From Photobacterium sp. TY1-4 (GTDB lineage Bacteria; Pseudomonadota; Gammaproteobacteria; Enterobacterales; Vibrionaceae), in the NCBI RefSeq assembly GCF_025398175.1, contig NZ_CP099734.1, positions 2,046,001 to 2,110,000 on the forward strand: a stretch of DNA of 64,000 nt, given 5' to 3'. Shown one piece after another: positions 55,843 through 64,000 of the stretch; the stretch's first letter is position 1, and every line of letters starts with the position of its first letter. Below the pieces are notes generated by a model that had not been told where the DNA came from, did no database searches, and was given only the letters and a program-made list of their open reading frames with translations. The position numbers and the translations under genes were made by a program.

Positions 55843-56307
55843 TCAGTGCTGCTCGATGGTGATCTCAGCAGCTTTTTCTTGTTTTTCAGTCCACAGGCAG
55901 CTGACCAATGTTCCGACAATCATACTGACCACAAACACCAGCATTTCAAAACGACCGCCAGACAGCGAGGTCACAGCCGGTCCCGGACAGATCCCGGCAA
56001 TCCCCCACCCCAGGCCGAAAAGCACGGAACCGAACACCAATCGACCGTCAATGGTTTTCTTCTGGCTCAAGTGAAACTCCGCTCGGCACACCGGCTGAGC
56101 ACGACGGTGAATCAACACCCAGTACGCCGGGGCAAAGACCAGCAACGCCCCGCCCATCACAAAGGCCAGACTCGGGTCCCAGTGGCCCGCCACATCCAGA
56201 AAGCCAATCACATTGGCCGGATCAACCATGCCGGAAACCATCATCCCCATGCCGAACAGCAAGCCGGCCATCAAAGCAATCAATCGAGAAATCAAATTAG
56301 AAAACAT
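55843..56307 (-). CDS. YeeE/YedE-family sulfur transporter half (PmpB-like)
   Basis: 154 residues, four hydrophobic spans; MFSNLISRLIALMAGLLFGM at the start and GWGIAGICPGPAVTSLSGG carrying the family's conserved Cys near residue 105. Such halves, with the preceding gene, form a thiosulfate or persulfide-type sulfur uptake protein like YeeE/TsuA or PmpAB of Serratia. It lies nine bases after its partner gene, forming a two-gene operon divergent from DUF2892 and the CoA-disulfide reductase. Confidence 0.85.
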   Translation of the reverse strand: MFSNLISRLIALMAGLLFGMGMMVSGMVDPANVIGFLDVAGHWDPSLAFVMGGALLVFAPAYWVLIHRRAQPVCRAEFHLSQKKTIDGRLVFGSVLFGLGWGIAGICPGPAVTSLSGGRFEMLVFVVSMIVGTLVSCLWTEKQEKAAEITIEQH

Positions 56308-56316
56308 CGTAGCCTC

Positions 56317-56730
56317 TTACCCATGAACCCGAACATAGACCGTGGTAAATGCCGTGGCCATAAACACCAGCGTTGCAACCACGGAACGCTTCGAAAACCG
56401 GCCCATGCCGCAAATCCCGTGACCGCTGGTACAACCGTTAGCAAGCTTAGTGCCCATCCCCACCAGCACCCCGGCAACCGCGAGCATGCCCAGCGATGAA
56501 ACCGGCAACGACGGCGGCAGCCTAAAGCCCAGCCCCGGAGCGATCACACCGGCAAAGACCATACCCACCAGAAACAGCAGCCGCCAGGAAAACTCGCCCG
56601 GCTTCGGATTCAGGATCCCGGCGACAATCCCACTGATCCCGGCGACCCGGCCATTAAACAAAAGCAACAGGGTTGCCGAAGCACCCAACATCATGCCACC
56701 GAATAAAGCAGGCCAAGGCCATGTTTCCAT
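56317..56730 (-). CDS. YeeE/YedE-family sulfur transporter half (PmpA-like)
   Basis: 137 residues, four spans. KLANGCTSGHGICGMGRFS is the signature Cys-containing loop of the YeeE/YedE family (usual form GCTSGHGxCG). It precedes the PmpB-like half with nine bases between. The two together would make one complete transporter for thiosulfate or related sulfane sulfur. ATG after AGGAG. Divergent from the DUF2892 gene across a 156-base region with twin palindromes. Confidence 0.87.
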   Translation of the reverse strand: METWPWPALFGGMMLGASATLLLLFNGRVAGISGIVAGILNPKPGEFSWRLLFLVGMVFAGVIAPGLGFRLPPSLPVSSLGMLAVAGVLVGMGTKLANGCTSGHGICGMGRFSKRSVVATLVFMATAFTTVYVRVHG

Positions 56731-56789
56731 TATTTACTCCTAACCAGTCAGTGATTCATTTTCCATTAGAGATTACTGAATCACAAATT

Positions 56790-56833
56790 TTAGTCAATAC
56801 TAATTTAGCCTAAAATCCATTAGACAAATCTAA
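56790..56833. promoter_or_regulatory. Twin palindromic operators in the sulfur-gene divergent promoter
   Basis: Two perfect 5-4-5 palindromes, TTAGT-CAAT-ACTAA (56790-56803) and TTAGA-CAAA-TCTAA (56820-56833), are centred 30 bases apart; between them is TTTAG-C-CTAAA (56804-56814). They lie between the divergent yeeE-like and DUF2892/CoA-disulfide reductase genes. Placement fits an ArsR-type persulfide-sensing repressor (BigR/SqrR/PmpR group), though no such gene is in the window. Confidence 0.65.
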
Positions 56834-56886
56834 AATTAAAAATTATAGTGAAGGAAATTCGAACGGCTATCCCAAGGAGTAGGACA

Positions 56887-57087
56887 ATGACGTTAGAAAA
56901 TGCAGTGCGGGTGTTTGCCGGGTTCATGGTTCTGGTGTCTGTCGCCCTGACCCTGTGGGTCCACCCTAATTTCTTCTGGCTGACCGTGTTTATCGGCGTC
57001 AATCTGATCCAAAGCGCCTATACTGGCTTTTGCCCGGCAGCCATGATTCTGAGTAAGCTGGGTTTTCAGAACAGTTCAGCGAAGTAA
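56887..57087 (+). CDS. DUF2892 family small membrane protein
   Basis: 66 residues with two hydrophobic spans: RVFAGFMVLVSVALTLWV and FFWLTVFIGVNLIQSAY, then TGFCPAAMILSKLG with the family's conserved FCP motif. The same fold occurs as the membrane part of rhodanese YgaP. Start at 56887 has AAGGAG upstream. It precedes the CoA-disulfide reductase gene by 55 bases and probably brings sulfur handling to the membrane. Confidence 0.85.
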   Translation: MTLENAVRVFAGFMVLVSVALTLWVHPNFFWLTVFIGVNLIQSAYTGFCPAAMILSKLGFQNSSAK

Positions 57088-57142
57088 GCCTGTTTTAGCG
57101 GGGGTCCGCACCCCGCAACCCTTAATTGATTTGGAGCGAGCA

Positions 57143-58846
57143 ATGACAAAAATTCTTATCGTCGGTGGCGTTGCCGGTGGTGCCTCGGCTGCTGCACGTG
57201 CACGACGTCTAAGTGAAGATGCGCAAATTATCATGTTTGAGCGCGGTAACTTTGTATCTTTCGCCAACTGCGGCCTGCCTTACCATATCGGCGGCGATAT
57301 CAAAGATCGCAGCAAATTGCTGCTGCAAACCCCGGATAGCTTCCTGGCCCGATTTAACGTTGATGTCCGGGTCATGAACGAAGTCACTCACATTGATCGC
57401 CAGAGCAAATCAGTCACGGTCAAGAACCTGCTTGATGGCAATGAATACACCGAAAGCTACGATTTTCTGTTGCTCAGCCCGGGCGCAGCGCCAATTGTCC
57501 CGCCGATCCCGGGCATTGATAATCCGCTCACCCACTCACTGCGTAATATCCCGGACATGGACCGGATCATTGAAACCATCCAGATGAACAAGCCCGAGCA
57601 TGCGACCGTGGTCGGCGGCGGCTTTATCGGCCTGGAGATGATGGAAGCATTCCACCAGCTCGGGATCAAAACCACCCTGGTGGAGATGGCGGATCAGGTG
57701 ATGACGCCGGTCGATCGCGAAATGGCCGGCATCGTTCACGCGGAAATCCGGGACAAAGGCATTGATCTGCGCCTCGGTGTGGCACTCGAAGCCGTTGAGT
57801 TCGAGCCCAATATCTCTGTCGCCAGCGAAGATGCCGGGGAGCCCGTTTCGCACCAGCACCTGGAAGGTGAGCTGATCCTCAACCTCAATAACGGTGAAAA
57901 GCTCACCACGGATCTGTTGATTATGGCAATCGGCGTTCGCCCGGAAATCACGCTGGCGACCAATGCTGGATTGAAAGTCGGTGAGCTGGGCGGAATTTGG
58001 ACCAACGCGCAAATGCAAACCAGCGACCCGTCGATTTATGCCGTCGGCGATGCCGTCGAAGAGCAGGACTTCGTCACCGGCAATGCCACGCTGGTGCCAC
58101 TGGCCGGACCGGCAAACCGCCAGGGCCGCATGGCTGCGGATAACATGCTGGGCCGGAATGAAATCTACCAGGGCACGCAAGGCACCGCGATCTGTAAAGT
58201 GTTTGATTTAGCCGTCGCCTCCACCGGTAAAAACGAGAAGCAGCTGAAACGCGAAGGCATCGCCTACGAGAAGGTTTTTGTCCACGCCGCCAGCCACGCG
58301 GGTTACTATCCGGGGGCAGAGATTGTCTCGTTCAAAATGCTGTTTGACCCGATATCAGGCAAAGTCTTCGGTGCCCAGGCGGTCGGCAAAGACGGCGTCG
58401 ATAAACGCATTGACGTGATGGCCGTGGCCCAACGTGCCGGCATGACGGTTGAGCAGCTCCAGCATCTGGAACTGACCTACGCACCGCCTTACGGCAGTGC
58501 CAAAGATGTCATCAACCAGGCTGCATTTGTTGCCGCGAACATCATCAAAGGCGATGCAACCCCAATCCACTTTGATGAAATCGATCAGCTGACCGACGCG
58601 CAAGTGTTACTGGATGTCCGCAACCCGGGTGAGCTGACCAACGTCGGCTATCTGGAAGGTGCCGTCAACATTCCGGTTGATCAACTGCGTCACCGGATGG
58701 ATGAATTGCCGAAGGACAAAGAGATTGTGGTTTACTGCGCCGTCGGCCTGCGTGGTAACGTCGCCTATCGCCAACTGGTCAACAACGGCTTCAAAGCCCG
58801 CAACCTGATTGGCGGCTACCGCACGTATCAGTTTGCCAACGCATAG
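57143..58846 (+). CDS. CoA-disulfide/persulfide reductase with C-terminal rhodanese
   Basis: 567 residues. N-terminal FAD site KILIVGGVAGGASAAARARR, active-site Cys43 in FANCGLPYHIGG, an NAD-binding ATVVGGGFIGLEM segment, the FAD-contact SIYAVGDAVE, and a C-terminal rhodanese domain (about 465-567) with the CAVGLRG loop (Cys532). This is the CoADR-Rhd architecture, which uses NAD(P)H to reduce CoA persulfide or polysulfide. It works with the DUF2892 protein and the divergent YeeE-type transporter in sulfane sulfur use or detoxification. The ATG at 57143 follows GGAG; a TTG at 57131 is unlikely. Confidence 0.92.
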   Translation: MTKILIVGGVAGGASAAARARRLSEDAQIIMFERGNFVSFANCGLPYHIGGDIKDRSKLLLQTPDSFLARFNVDVRVMNEVTHIDRQSKSVTVKNLLDGNEYTESYDFLLLSPGAAPIVPPIPGIDNPLTHSLRNIPDMDRIIETIQMNKPEHATVVGGGFIGLEMMEAFHQLGIKTTLVEMADQVMTPVDREMAGIVHAEIRDKGIDLRLGVALEAVEFEPNISVASEDAGEPVSHQHLEGELILNLNNGEKLTTDLLIMAIGVRPEITLATNAGLKVGELGGIWTNAQMQTSDPSIYAVGDAVEEQDFVTGNATLVPLAGPANRQGRMAADNMLGRNEIYQGTQGTAICKVFDLAVASTGKNEKQLKREGIAYEKVFVHAASHAGYYPGAEIVSFKMLFDPISGKVFGAQAVGKDGVDKRIDVMAVAQRAGMTVEQLQHLELTYAPPYGSAKDVINQAAFVAANIIKGDATPIHFDEIDQLTDAQVLLDVRNPGELTNVGYLEGAVNIPVDQLRHRMDELPKDKEIVVYCAVGLRGNVAYRQLVNNGFKARNLIGGYRTYQFANA

Positions 58847-58909
58847 AAATGGAATAGGCATAATCAATTGCAACTGGATAGCTGGTTGCGTTTATTTTTC
58901 AGTATCCAG

Positions 58910-58943
58910 AAAAAAAGCCTAAAGCAAGTTGCTTTAGGCTTTA
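58910..58943. terminator. Bidirectional terminator between convergent genes
   Basis: Perfect stem AGCCTAAAGC/GCTTTAGGCT; seven A precede it (a T-run for the minus strand) and TTT follows it. It ends both the CoA-disulfide reductase gene and the Asp/Thr-repeat gene. Confidence 0.88.
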
Positions 58944-58998
58944 ATCAACCTCCTGAAAATGATAAATAATCTTCCTCAGGTGTTTATTACGGCATCAA

Positions 58999-60321
58999 TT
59001 AGTTGGAATGATGCTTTTTATAACTGCGATGCTTCCAATCGTAATGATAACGGTGAGACCATTTCTCGCTACGATTCGGACTCATGCTCACTTCAACCAA
59101 CTCAATAATAAACAAGCAGTCAAAATACATGGGATCACCGACGCCATTGGTAAACTCGGAGAAGTTCAGCATCCCTGAACGCCGCACAGTCCCTTGATGC
59201 CCCTCGTAATCACCCGATGTTTCAATGACGCTATTCTCATCACTGGATGCCCCGGTAATATGAGTGATGTCTTCACCGTCCGGCGAAACAGTCAGTTCAT
59301 TCACTGGCTGAATTGTAGTCTGCCCCCGAGTAATAATTTGTCCATCCGACAAGTTAAATATTGTGGTTCCGACAAGTTTCTGCCCGCCATTCTCACCGGG
59401 CTCAAGATTAGAGAGACAATCGGTGGCGGTCCCCACAAGCTCACCATCTGCAATATTTTTCAATTCAACATCGAAACAGTACGCAGGATCGGGTTGGCCA
59501 TCACCATCAATATCCGGAACGTCCATTTCGTACATCTCACCGGCACCCACGACATTCAGCGCTAACCGTTGTTTCTCTGCATCATCTCCGGTGCCATCAT
59601 CAGTGTCGTAGCCATCCGATGTATCGTCCGTGTTATCGTCCGTGGTGTCATCCTCATAACCGTAATCATCCGTCATGTCGTCGCTGGTATCATCACCGGT
59701 GTCATAGTCGTCCGATGTATCATCCGTGGTATCATCTTCGTAACCGTAACCATCCGTCATGTCATCGCTAGTGTCATCACCGGTGTCATAGTCGTCCGAT
59801 GTATCGTCCGTGGCGTCATCTTCGTAACCGTAACCATCCGTCATATCATCACTGGTGTCATCACCGGTGTCATAGTCGTCCGACGTATCGTCCGTGGTGT
59901 CATCCTGGTAACCATAGCCATCCGTCATATCATCGCTGGTATCATCACCGGTGTCATAGTCATCCGATGTATCGTCCGTGGTGTCATCCTCATAACCATA
60001 GCCACCCGTCATGTCATCGCTGGTGTCATCACCGGTATCATAGTCATCAGACGTATCGTCCGTGGTGTCATCCTGGTAACCATAGCCACCCGTCATGTCA
60101 TCGCTGGTGTCATCACCGGTGTCATAGTCGTCCGACGTATCGTCCGTAGTATCATCCGTGGTGTCATCATAAGATGTCGTTTCATCACCACTGACCTCAT
60201 GCTTTGTATACGTATCGCCATCATATACAGAATCACTCGATACATAATTTTCTGAAGCTGCAACGCCGGAATAACCAATACACACTGCCAGTAATGATAG
60301 TGTAACCTTATTAAGTTTCAT
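58999..60321 (-). CDS. Secreted acidic Asp/Thr-rich tandem-repeat protein
   Basis: About 440 residues. Signal peptide MKLNKVTLSLLAVCIGYSGV-AA, a short linker, six near-identical 28-residue repeats (residues 56-223) of the pattern DD(T/A)TDDTSDDYDTGDDTSDD then MT(G/D)(G/D)YGY(Q/E), a partial seventh, and a globular C-terminal part (about 240-430) with a DIDGDGQPD calcium-loop-like sequence, two likely disulfide cysteines (CFDVE and TDCLSN) and a basic His/Lys/Arg tail. Roughly 43 percent of each repeat is Asp. It resembles no family I recognise. Starts further upstream lack an RBS; the one at 60321 has GGAG. Plausible roles are matrix, adhesion or calcium binding. Confidence 0.82.
   Translation of the reverse strand: MKLNKVTLSLLAVCIGYSGVAASENYVSSDSVYDGDTYTKHEVSGDETTSYDDTTDDTTDDTSDDYDTGDDTSDDMTGGYGYQDDTTDDTSDDYDTGDDTSDDMTGGYGYEDDTTDDTSDDYDTGDDTSDDMTDGYGYQDDTTDDTSDDYDTGDDTSDDMTDGYGYEDDATDDTSDDYDTGDDTSDDMTDGYGYEDDTTDDTSDDYDTGDDTSDDMTDDYGYEDDTTDDNTDDTSDGYDTDDGTGDDAEKQRLALNVVGAGEMYEMDVPDIDGDGQPDPAYCFDVELKNIADGELVGTATDCLSNLEPGENGGQKLVGTTIFNLSDGQIITRGQTTIQPVNELTVSPDGEDITHITGASSDENSVIETSGDYEGHQGTVRRSGMLNFSEFTNGVGDPMYFDCLFIIELVEVSMSPNRSEKWSHRYHYDWKHRSYKKHHSN
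59653..60156 (-). repeat. Six tandem 84-bp coding repeats
   Basis: Six in-frame copies of an 84-base unit (28 codons) inside the acidic repeat protein, differing by scattered, mostly synonymous bases and a few substitutions (Gly/Asp, Gln/Glu, Thr/Ala). Near-identity suggests recent expansion or gene conversion and likely copy-number variation between strains. The stop-free antisense frames over this region are a by-product. Confidence 0.95.
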
Positions 60322-60907
60322 CTCATTTCTCCGGGGACTAATTATGGCTACCGTCATAGGATCATGGTTATAAAATATAACCACACCATCTAAAAAAACA
60401 TCACAGATGTTTTTTTTGCATTCATTCCACGAAGCAAAGAATATATCAACAAAGAGGTAGGCATTGATAACAACTAAGACAGTTATTCTCAATTCTCACA
60501 AATAAGAAGTCACATGAGATGAGGGGCAACTTTAGAAAGGACAGTTTTGATTTTAATAAATCCCATCAAATCGCAATAAAATAAACCCTGAATGTCCCAT
60601 CACGCCAAATAAAAACAAATTATAAATAAAACAACAATCTATCTTCTATAAATACCGTCCACCGCCCTCCACACCATCAGTAAATCATAATTAATACCGT
60701 GAAAGACAGATTCAACCCATGAGCATACAAAAAACAAAAAGACAGCGTTATAAAACATCGAGAATAAAAAACAAACACTGCTATATCACAAAAACCACGA
60801 GCCAGAATCATCAGTTTAGCGATCATCAGCTTAACGCTGAGCCACTGTGTTCATCACCACCTTAAAATAATCTCACTTACAATGGTCATCAATTTCTCCT
60901 GTTGAAT
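60322..60907. other. AT-rich intergenic region, no gene seen
   Basis: 586 bases between the repeat-protein start and the lipoprotein stop. It is AT-rich with several poly-A tracts. The part nearest 60321 must hold the repeat-protein promoter. No conserved RNA, terminator with T-run or ORF was recognised. Confidence 0.5.
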
Positions 60908-61855
60908 TTATTTTTCCGATGTCAGGACGGTCTGCAACGGCTGGTCCGGGATCGGCAGATAACGCAGGGAAAACAGCGCGGTGGGGTGACAACTGGTTTG
61001 GGTGCGGATCTGAAAGTAAGCTGCCGGCTCAATTCGCGTTGCCTGAAACTGACGACTACTTTTATCTTGCTGAAAAACTTCTTTGATCAGCCCGACATGA
61101 CACGGCAGTTGCGACAGATAGCGCTGGCGGGTGGCGTTATCGAGGCTTTGGGTGCCGGCACCGTCCTGGACATAAACCTGAAGTCCCAATGTTGTGAGCT
61201 GCAAGACCCAAGCAGAGAGTTCAGCATCCGACAGCTTCCCGGCCAGATACAAGCTGATCATCAGCGGGGACGGATACCGGGCGACCTCCCGGGCCAGGAT
61301 GTCAAAAAGTTGCGCCTGCTGCGCCGGGGTTTCAAAGTCATAATCGCTGAGCTCCAGCGGCAAATAAAGCCCACGGATGTGTTGGCGGTAACGGTTCAGC
61401 CAGGGCTGCCATTGCTGATAGGTCGCATGCACGGCGGCGAAATAGCGGTGCAGGTATTGCTGTTGCGAGACCATACCCCGATGAATCTCCCGGAAATATG
61501 CTGGATCGGCGTAGAGGCCAAACCACAACTGCATGTCCGCGTCCATCATTGTTCGCAGGTTGCCGGCCAGCCAGCCCTGCGGCCCGCCGAAGGTTTCGCT
61601 GCCATAGTGCGACCACTGAATGATCAGGGTGTCTATCCCTTGCCGGCCGAGGGTTTGCGCCAATGCGTGCCACTGTTCGGGGCTGACCGGCCGATCCTGA
61701 TTCAGCGGCTGATAAAACACTCCCTTCACCGGCTGGTTGCTTGGCACTGAACTGCACCCCCCAACGATCAAACTTGTTAAAAATAAGCCGAGAAACGCAG
61801 CAAAACTGCGTTGCCGACGTTTTCCAGTGCATCGTTGTCGAGAATATGCTGCCAT
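60908..61855 (-). CDS. DUF4434 lipoprotein, glycoside-hydrolase-like
   Basis: 315 residues. A basic n-region and hydrophobic stretch end in the lipobox VGGC with Cys34, so it is a lipoprotein. The mature part fits DUF4434, a TIM-barrel glycosidase-like domain: GVFYQPLNQDRPVSPEQW, IDTLIIQWSHYG, LWFGLYADPAYF and IRGLYLPLELSDYDFE. The only usable ATG lies inside the end of the upstream gene (79-base overlap), implying translational coupling with the NfrA-like protein. Likely processes or binds an exported polysaccharide in the periplasm or at the outer membrane. Enzyme activity unproven. Confidence 0.82.
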   Translation of the reverse strand: MAAYSRQRCTGKRRQRSFAAFLGLFLTSLIVGGCSSVPSNQPVKGVFYQPLNQDRPVSPEQWHALAQTLGRQGIDTLIIQWSHYGSETFGGPQGWLAGNLRTMMDADMQLWFGLYADPAYFREIHRGMVSQQQYLHRYFAAVHATYQQWQPWLNRYRQHIRGLYLPLELSDYDFETPAQQAQLFDILAREVARYPSPLMISLYLAGKLSDAELSAWVLQLTTLGLQVYVQDGAGTQSLDNATRQRYLSQLPCHVGLIKEVFQQDKSSRQFQATRIEPAAYFQIRTQTSCHPTALFSLRYLPIPDQPLQTVLTSEK

Positions 61856-64000
61856 TCCAGCCCCACTTCCGAGACGACATCATAGCCGTCGTAATGACTC
61901 GGATACCACTCCCAACGCCAGCTGGCACCCAGCCCGAGCCGACTGTCCTGCTGTCTGGCCAGTTCGCTTTCGTTCTCACTCCATTGGGCAAAACCGTACG
62001 GCGTCAGCAATTGACGGTGACGTATCGCTACCTTAAATGTCTGCCCCAGCTCATAGCGACCATAGAGGGCATGTCCGTCATCCCGGTTCAGGTAATACAA
62101 ACCATCGAGGTAGAGATTTTGATACAACCAGCGTGCCTGCGCCTTCCAGGATTTGCTCCAGGCATCACGGGAAAAAACATCGGCGCTAAGCCGCACATAC
62201 GGCCGGGTTTGAGTGTCACCATCCGAGAAAGACTGCTTCAGACCGGCTTTGAAATAGTAATTCCAGTGCTTGAATGGCTGGTATACAAGCCCCAAATCCA
62301 ATTCGTTGCTGGCCTGACTGCCACTCTCCGCACGGTACTGGCCACTGTGCAACCCGGCAATCGACAGCGCACTACGCGGCAGCCAGGTATCATCGAGATA
62401 ATAACGAGCCTCCTCGTAAAGGAAAAAATCCCCGGTGCTGTCTGAATAGCCGGGAACGGCCTGCCCGTTACTCTCCCCAATCCAGCCGGCGACGGTGAAT
62501 TTCCAGCCCTGCTCCAAATCGCGATGGGCACGACGGAAATAATCCAGCTGTTGCTGCTGACGCACTTCCAGGGATGAGCTGACAGCCAGCTGATCGATAT
62601 TCTCCGCATAAATTTCAGCGGCCCGGACTTTCCGACCATTTTCAGCCGCCACTCGGGCATATTCGGATTTTAAAATCAGATCGTGGCGGTACGGCTCAAC
62701 CTGAACCGCTTGCCGAAACAGTTTCTCCGCCAAGAACGGCTGTGTCGGCGCCAGCAAATAACCGAGTTCGGCACTCATGGTACCGCGCTGATCATCGGCA
62801 TCATTCGCCACAACCGCTGCCGTCAGCGCTGCCAGTTCCTGCGTATCCCCTGCCGCCAGGTAACGCTCCCCCAGTTGCCTGGCGATTTGCGGTGATGGCG
62901 CCCAGTGGAAGGCCTGTTTCAACCGCATGTCAAACACCCGCTGATCATTCAGCTCTGCGGCAAGATTCAGCCCGAGCAGCCACCAATATGGGTTTTCCCG
63001 GTCAAAGTTGGTGTTGCGCCAGTACGACTCAGCCAGCTCGAACTCACCGACTTCATACAGGGTACGAATGTAGAGATAACGATCCCCATCAGGCAGGAGT
63101 GCAGCATCAATGTTGCGCCAGTACGGATAGCTTTTCGAATAAGCTTGGGCCTGCGCATACCAGCGGGCAACAATGGTACTCTCCTCCAGGCTCGGGTTGG
63201 CCGGCAATGCCGCGGCATATCGTGTTGCAGCCGCTTCAGGTTGTTCCGCTGCCAGGCAATACGCCACCACCCGCCGGGCAAATACAGTGACGGAATAACG
63301 ATCCCGCGGAGTCAACGCATCACATTTTTCCTGGATCTGCCATTTATAAGGGCCGATTTTTGCGTTCGGTGCCAGCGCGCTGTTCAGCCGTTCGATATCG
63401 GCCACCGAAAACCAGGCGACATTCTGATAGGCCAGCGTCGCCGCCCGACCCACTAAGTTTGAGTGTTTGAGAAAAGCCTTCGGCGTCGTTTGCAGTCCCG
63501 CAATAAACATTTCGGCCTGCCGTGCCGGTTGCGGTTCAGGCAACGTACTGAGGGTATACGTTGCCGCGTCGAGATACACTACGTTGCGCGTGCGCTGATA
63601 CAATTCAAACTGAACTTGTGCCGCATCCTGTCCCATCCCCGCCTGACGCATCGCCTCCGCCAGGGCTTTACGATCGCCTTCGCGCCGACTGTGTTGCAAC
63701 AATGCAATGATCTGCGGCCACTCCCCTTGTTGCTGATAGTGCTCGACCAGCACCGCACGACGCTTGCGCGCCAGTCCCGGCGATTGAAAAGACTGTTTGG
63801 CCAACAAGGAATAAGCCCCGAGAGATTCCGCCAGCGCCAGCCATTTGGCCGGGTTATCCTCGATCGAACACTGCGCCAGCATCGCACGGGCCCGGGGATT
63901 GTCATTCACTTGCGCAAGCCGCGTCACCTCTTTCAGACACGGACTCAGTACCCGGCTCTCCTCGGTGATTTGCTGAAGCTGCGCGGTGCTGAGCGCATTC
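61777..64000 (-). CDS. NfrA-like outer-membrane protein, 5' end beyond the window
   Basis: At least 741 C-terminal residues; the frame continues past base 64000, so the N-terminus is missing. The visible part is TPR-like helices (to about residue 430 of the visible portion; for example YPYWRNIDAALLPDGDRYL), then a beta-barrel of alternating strands (WKFTVAGWIGESN, LDLGLVYQPFKHWNYYFKAG, YVRLSADVFSRDAW) ending with VLLRFSAYF and a terminal Phe. This matches NfrA, the phage N4 adsorption/glycan export protein, in its C-terminal domain. It is overlapped by the DUF4434 lipoprotein gene. A glycosyltransferase partner (NfrB-like) may lie outside the window. Confidence 0.8.
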   Translation of the reverse strand, partial: NALSTAQLQQITEESRVLSPCLKEVTRLAQVNDNPRARAMLAQCSIEDNPAKWLALAESLGAYSLLAKQSFQSPGLARKRRAVLVEHYQQQGEWPQIIALLQHSRREGDRKALAEAMRQAGMGQDAAQVQFELYQRTRNVVYLDAATYTLSTLPEPQPARQAEMFIAGLQTTPKAFLKHSNLVGRAATLAYQNVAWFSVADIERLNSALAPNAKIGPYKWQIQEKCDALTPRDRYSVTVFARRVVAYCLAAEQPEAAATRYAAALPANPSLEESTIVARWYAQAQAYSKSYPYWRNIDAALLPDGDRYLYIRTLYEVGEFELAESYWRNTNFDRENPYWWLLGLNLAAELNDQRVFDMRLKQAFHWAPSPQIARQLGERYLAAGDTQELAALTAAVVANDADDQRGTMSAELGYLLAPTQPFLAEKLFRQAVQVEPYRHDLILKSEYARVAAENGRKVRAAEIYAENIDQLAVSSSLEVRQQQQLDYFRRAHRDLEQGWKFTVAGWIGESNGQAVPGYSDSTGDFFLYEEARYYLDDTWLPRSALSIAGLHSGQYRAESGSQASNELDLGLVYQPFKHWNYYFKAGLKQSFSDGDTQTRPYVRLSADVFSRDAWSKSWKAQARWLYQNLYLDGLYYLNRDDGHALYGRYELGQTFKVAIRHRQLLTPYGFAQWSENESELARQQDSRLGLGASWRWEWYPSHYDGYDVVSEVGLEWQHILDNDALENVGNAVLLRFSAYF

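Noticed and set aside
59653..60156. Tandem repeats as a CRISPR array
   Set aside because: Units are contiguous, 84 bp, in frame and without unique spacers; no cas genes.
59569..60255. Stop-free 228-codon plus-strand frame opposite the repeat protein
   Set aside because: It exists because the 84-bp repeat lacks stops on the opposite strand; it has no RBS and encodes a low-complexity Ile/Val/Arg string.

Overview
The window looks like a chromosomal segment of a marine gamma-proteobacterium, most likely Vibrionaceae (Photobacterium, Grimontia or Vibrio-like). The reasons are the long PurC form typical of that family, a VF530-family protein, a stand-alone second elongation factor G, the yejABEF and zwf-pgl-gnd operons, and a chondroitin ABC lyase. 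Species-level placement is not possible from reading alone.

Region 1 (about 0.5-16.7 kb) is a taurine/sulfoacetaldehyde dissimilation cluster. A DctP-DctQ-DctM TRAP transporter (tauKLM-like) would import taurine. A two-subunit taurine dehydrogenase (tauX, tauY) would give sulfoacetaldehyde plus ammonia. Xsc would cleave that with phosphate to acetyl phosphate and sulfite, Pta would make acetyl-CoA, and a TauE/SafE protein and a YeiH-type transporter are candidate sulfite/sulfate exporters. An IclR regulator is divergent from tauE-pta. The cluster also holds three less expected members: a periplasmic Cache protein, an FRG-domain protein, and a CobS/CobT-like AAA+/VWA pair with no CobN.

Region 2 (16.7-22.7 kb) is core: a UvrD-like helicase, purC with a good PurR box, and a chemoreceptor. 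Region 3 (22.8-29.2 kb) is a patchwork of small accessory genes, partly AT-rich: a beta-barrel protein, a B3-like metallo-beta-lactamase, DUF998, GNAT, VF530, an alpha/beta hydrolase, and a LysR/PEP-mutase-family divergent pair. Two decayed IS110-type transposase ends lie in it, one on each side of the metallo-beta-lactamase gene.

Region 4 (29.3-47.4 kb) is housekeeping and transport: map with a ParD-like gene, a sodium:alanine symporter, zwf-pgl-gnd (glucose-6-phosphate to ribulose-5-phosphate), yejABEF (peptide import), an EF-G paralogue with strongly biased codon use, an Ap4A-phosphorylase-like protein, and an aromatic amino acid permease.

Region 5 (48-64 kb) holds a secreted chondroitin ABC lyase, an RND efflux pair, a persulfide/thiosulfate module (two YeeE/YedE proteins divergent from a DUF2892 protein and a CoA-disulfide reductase-rhodanese), an Asp/Thr-rich 28-residue repeat protein, and a DUF4434 lipoprotein overlapping an NfrA-like outer-membrane protein that runs off the right edge. 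A signal-peptide/TPR protein runs off the left edge. No tRNA, rRNA or CRISPR array was seen.
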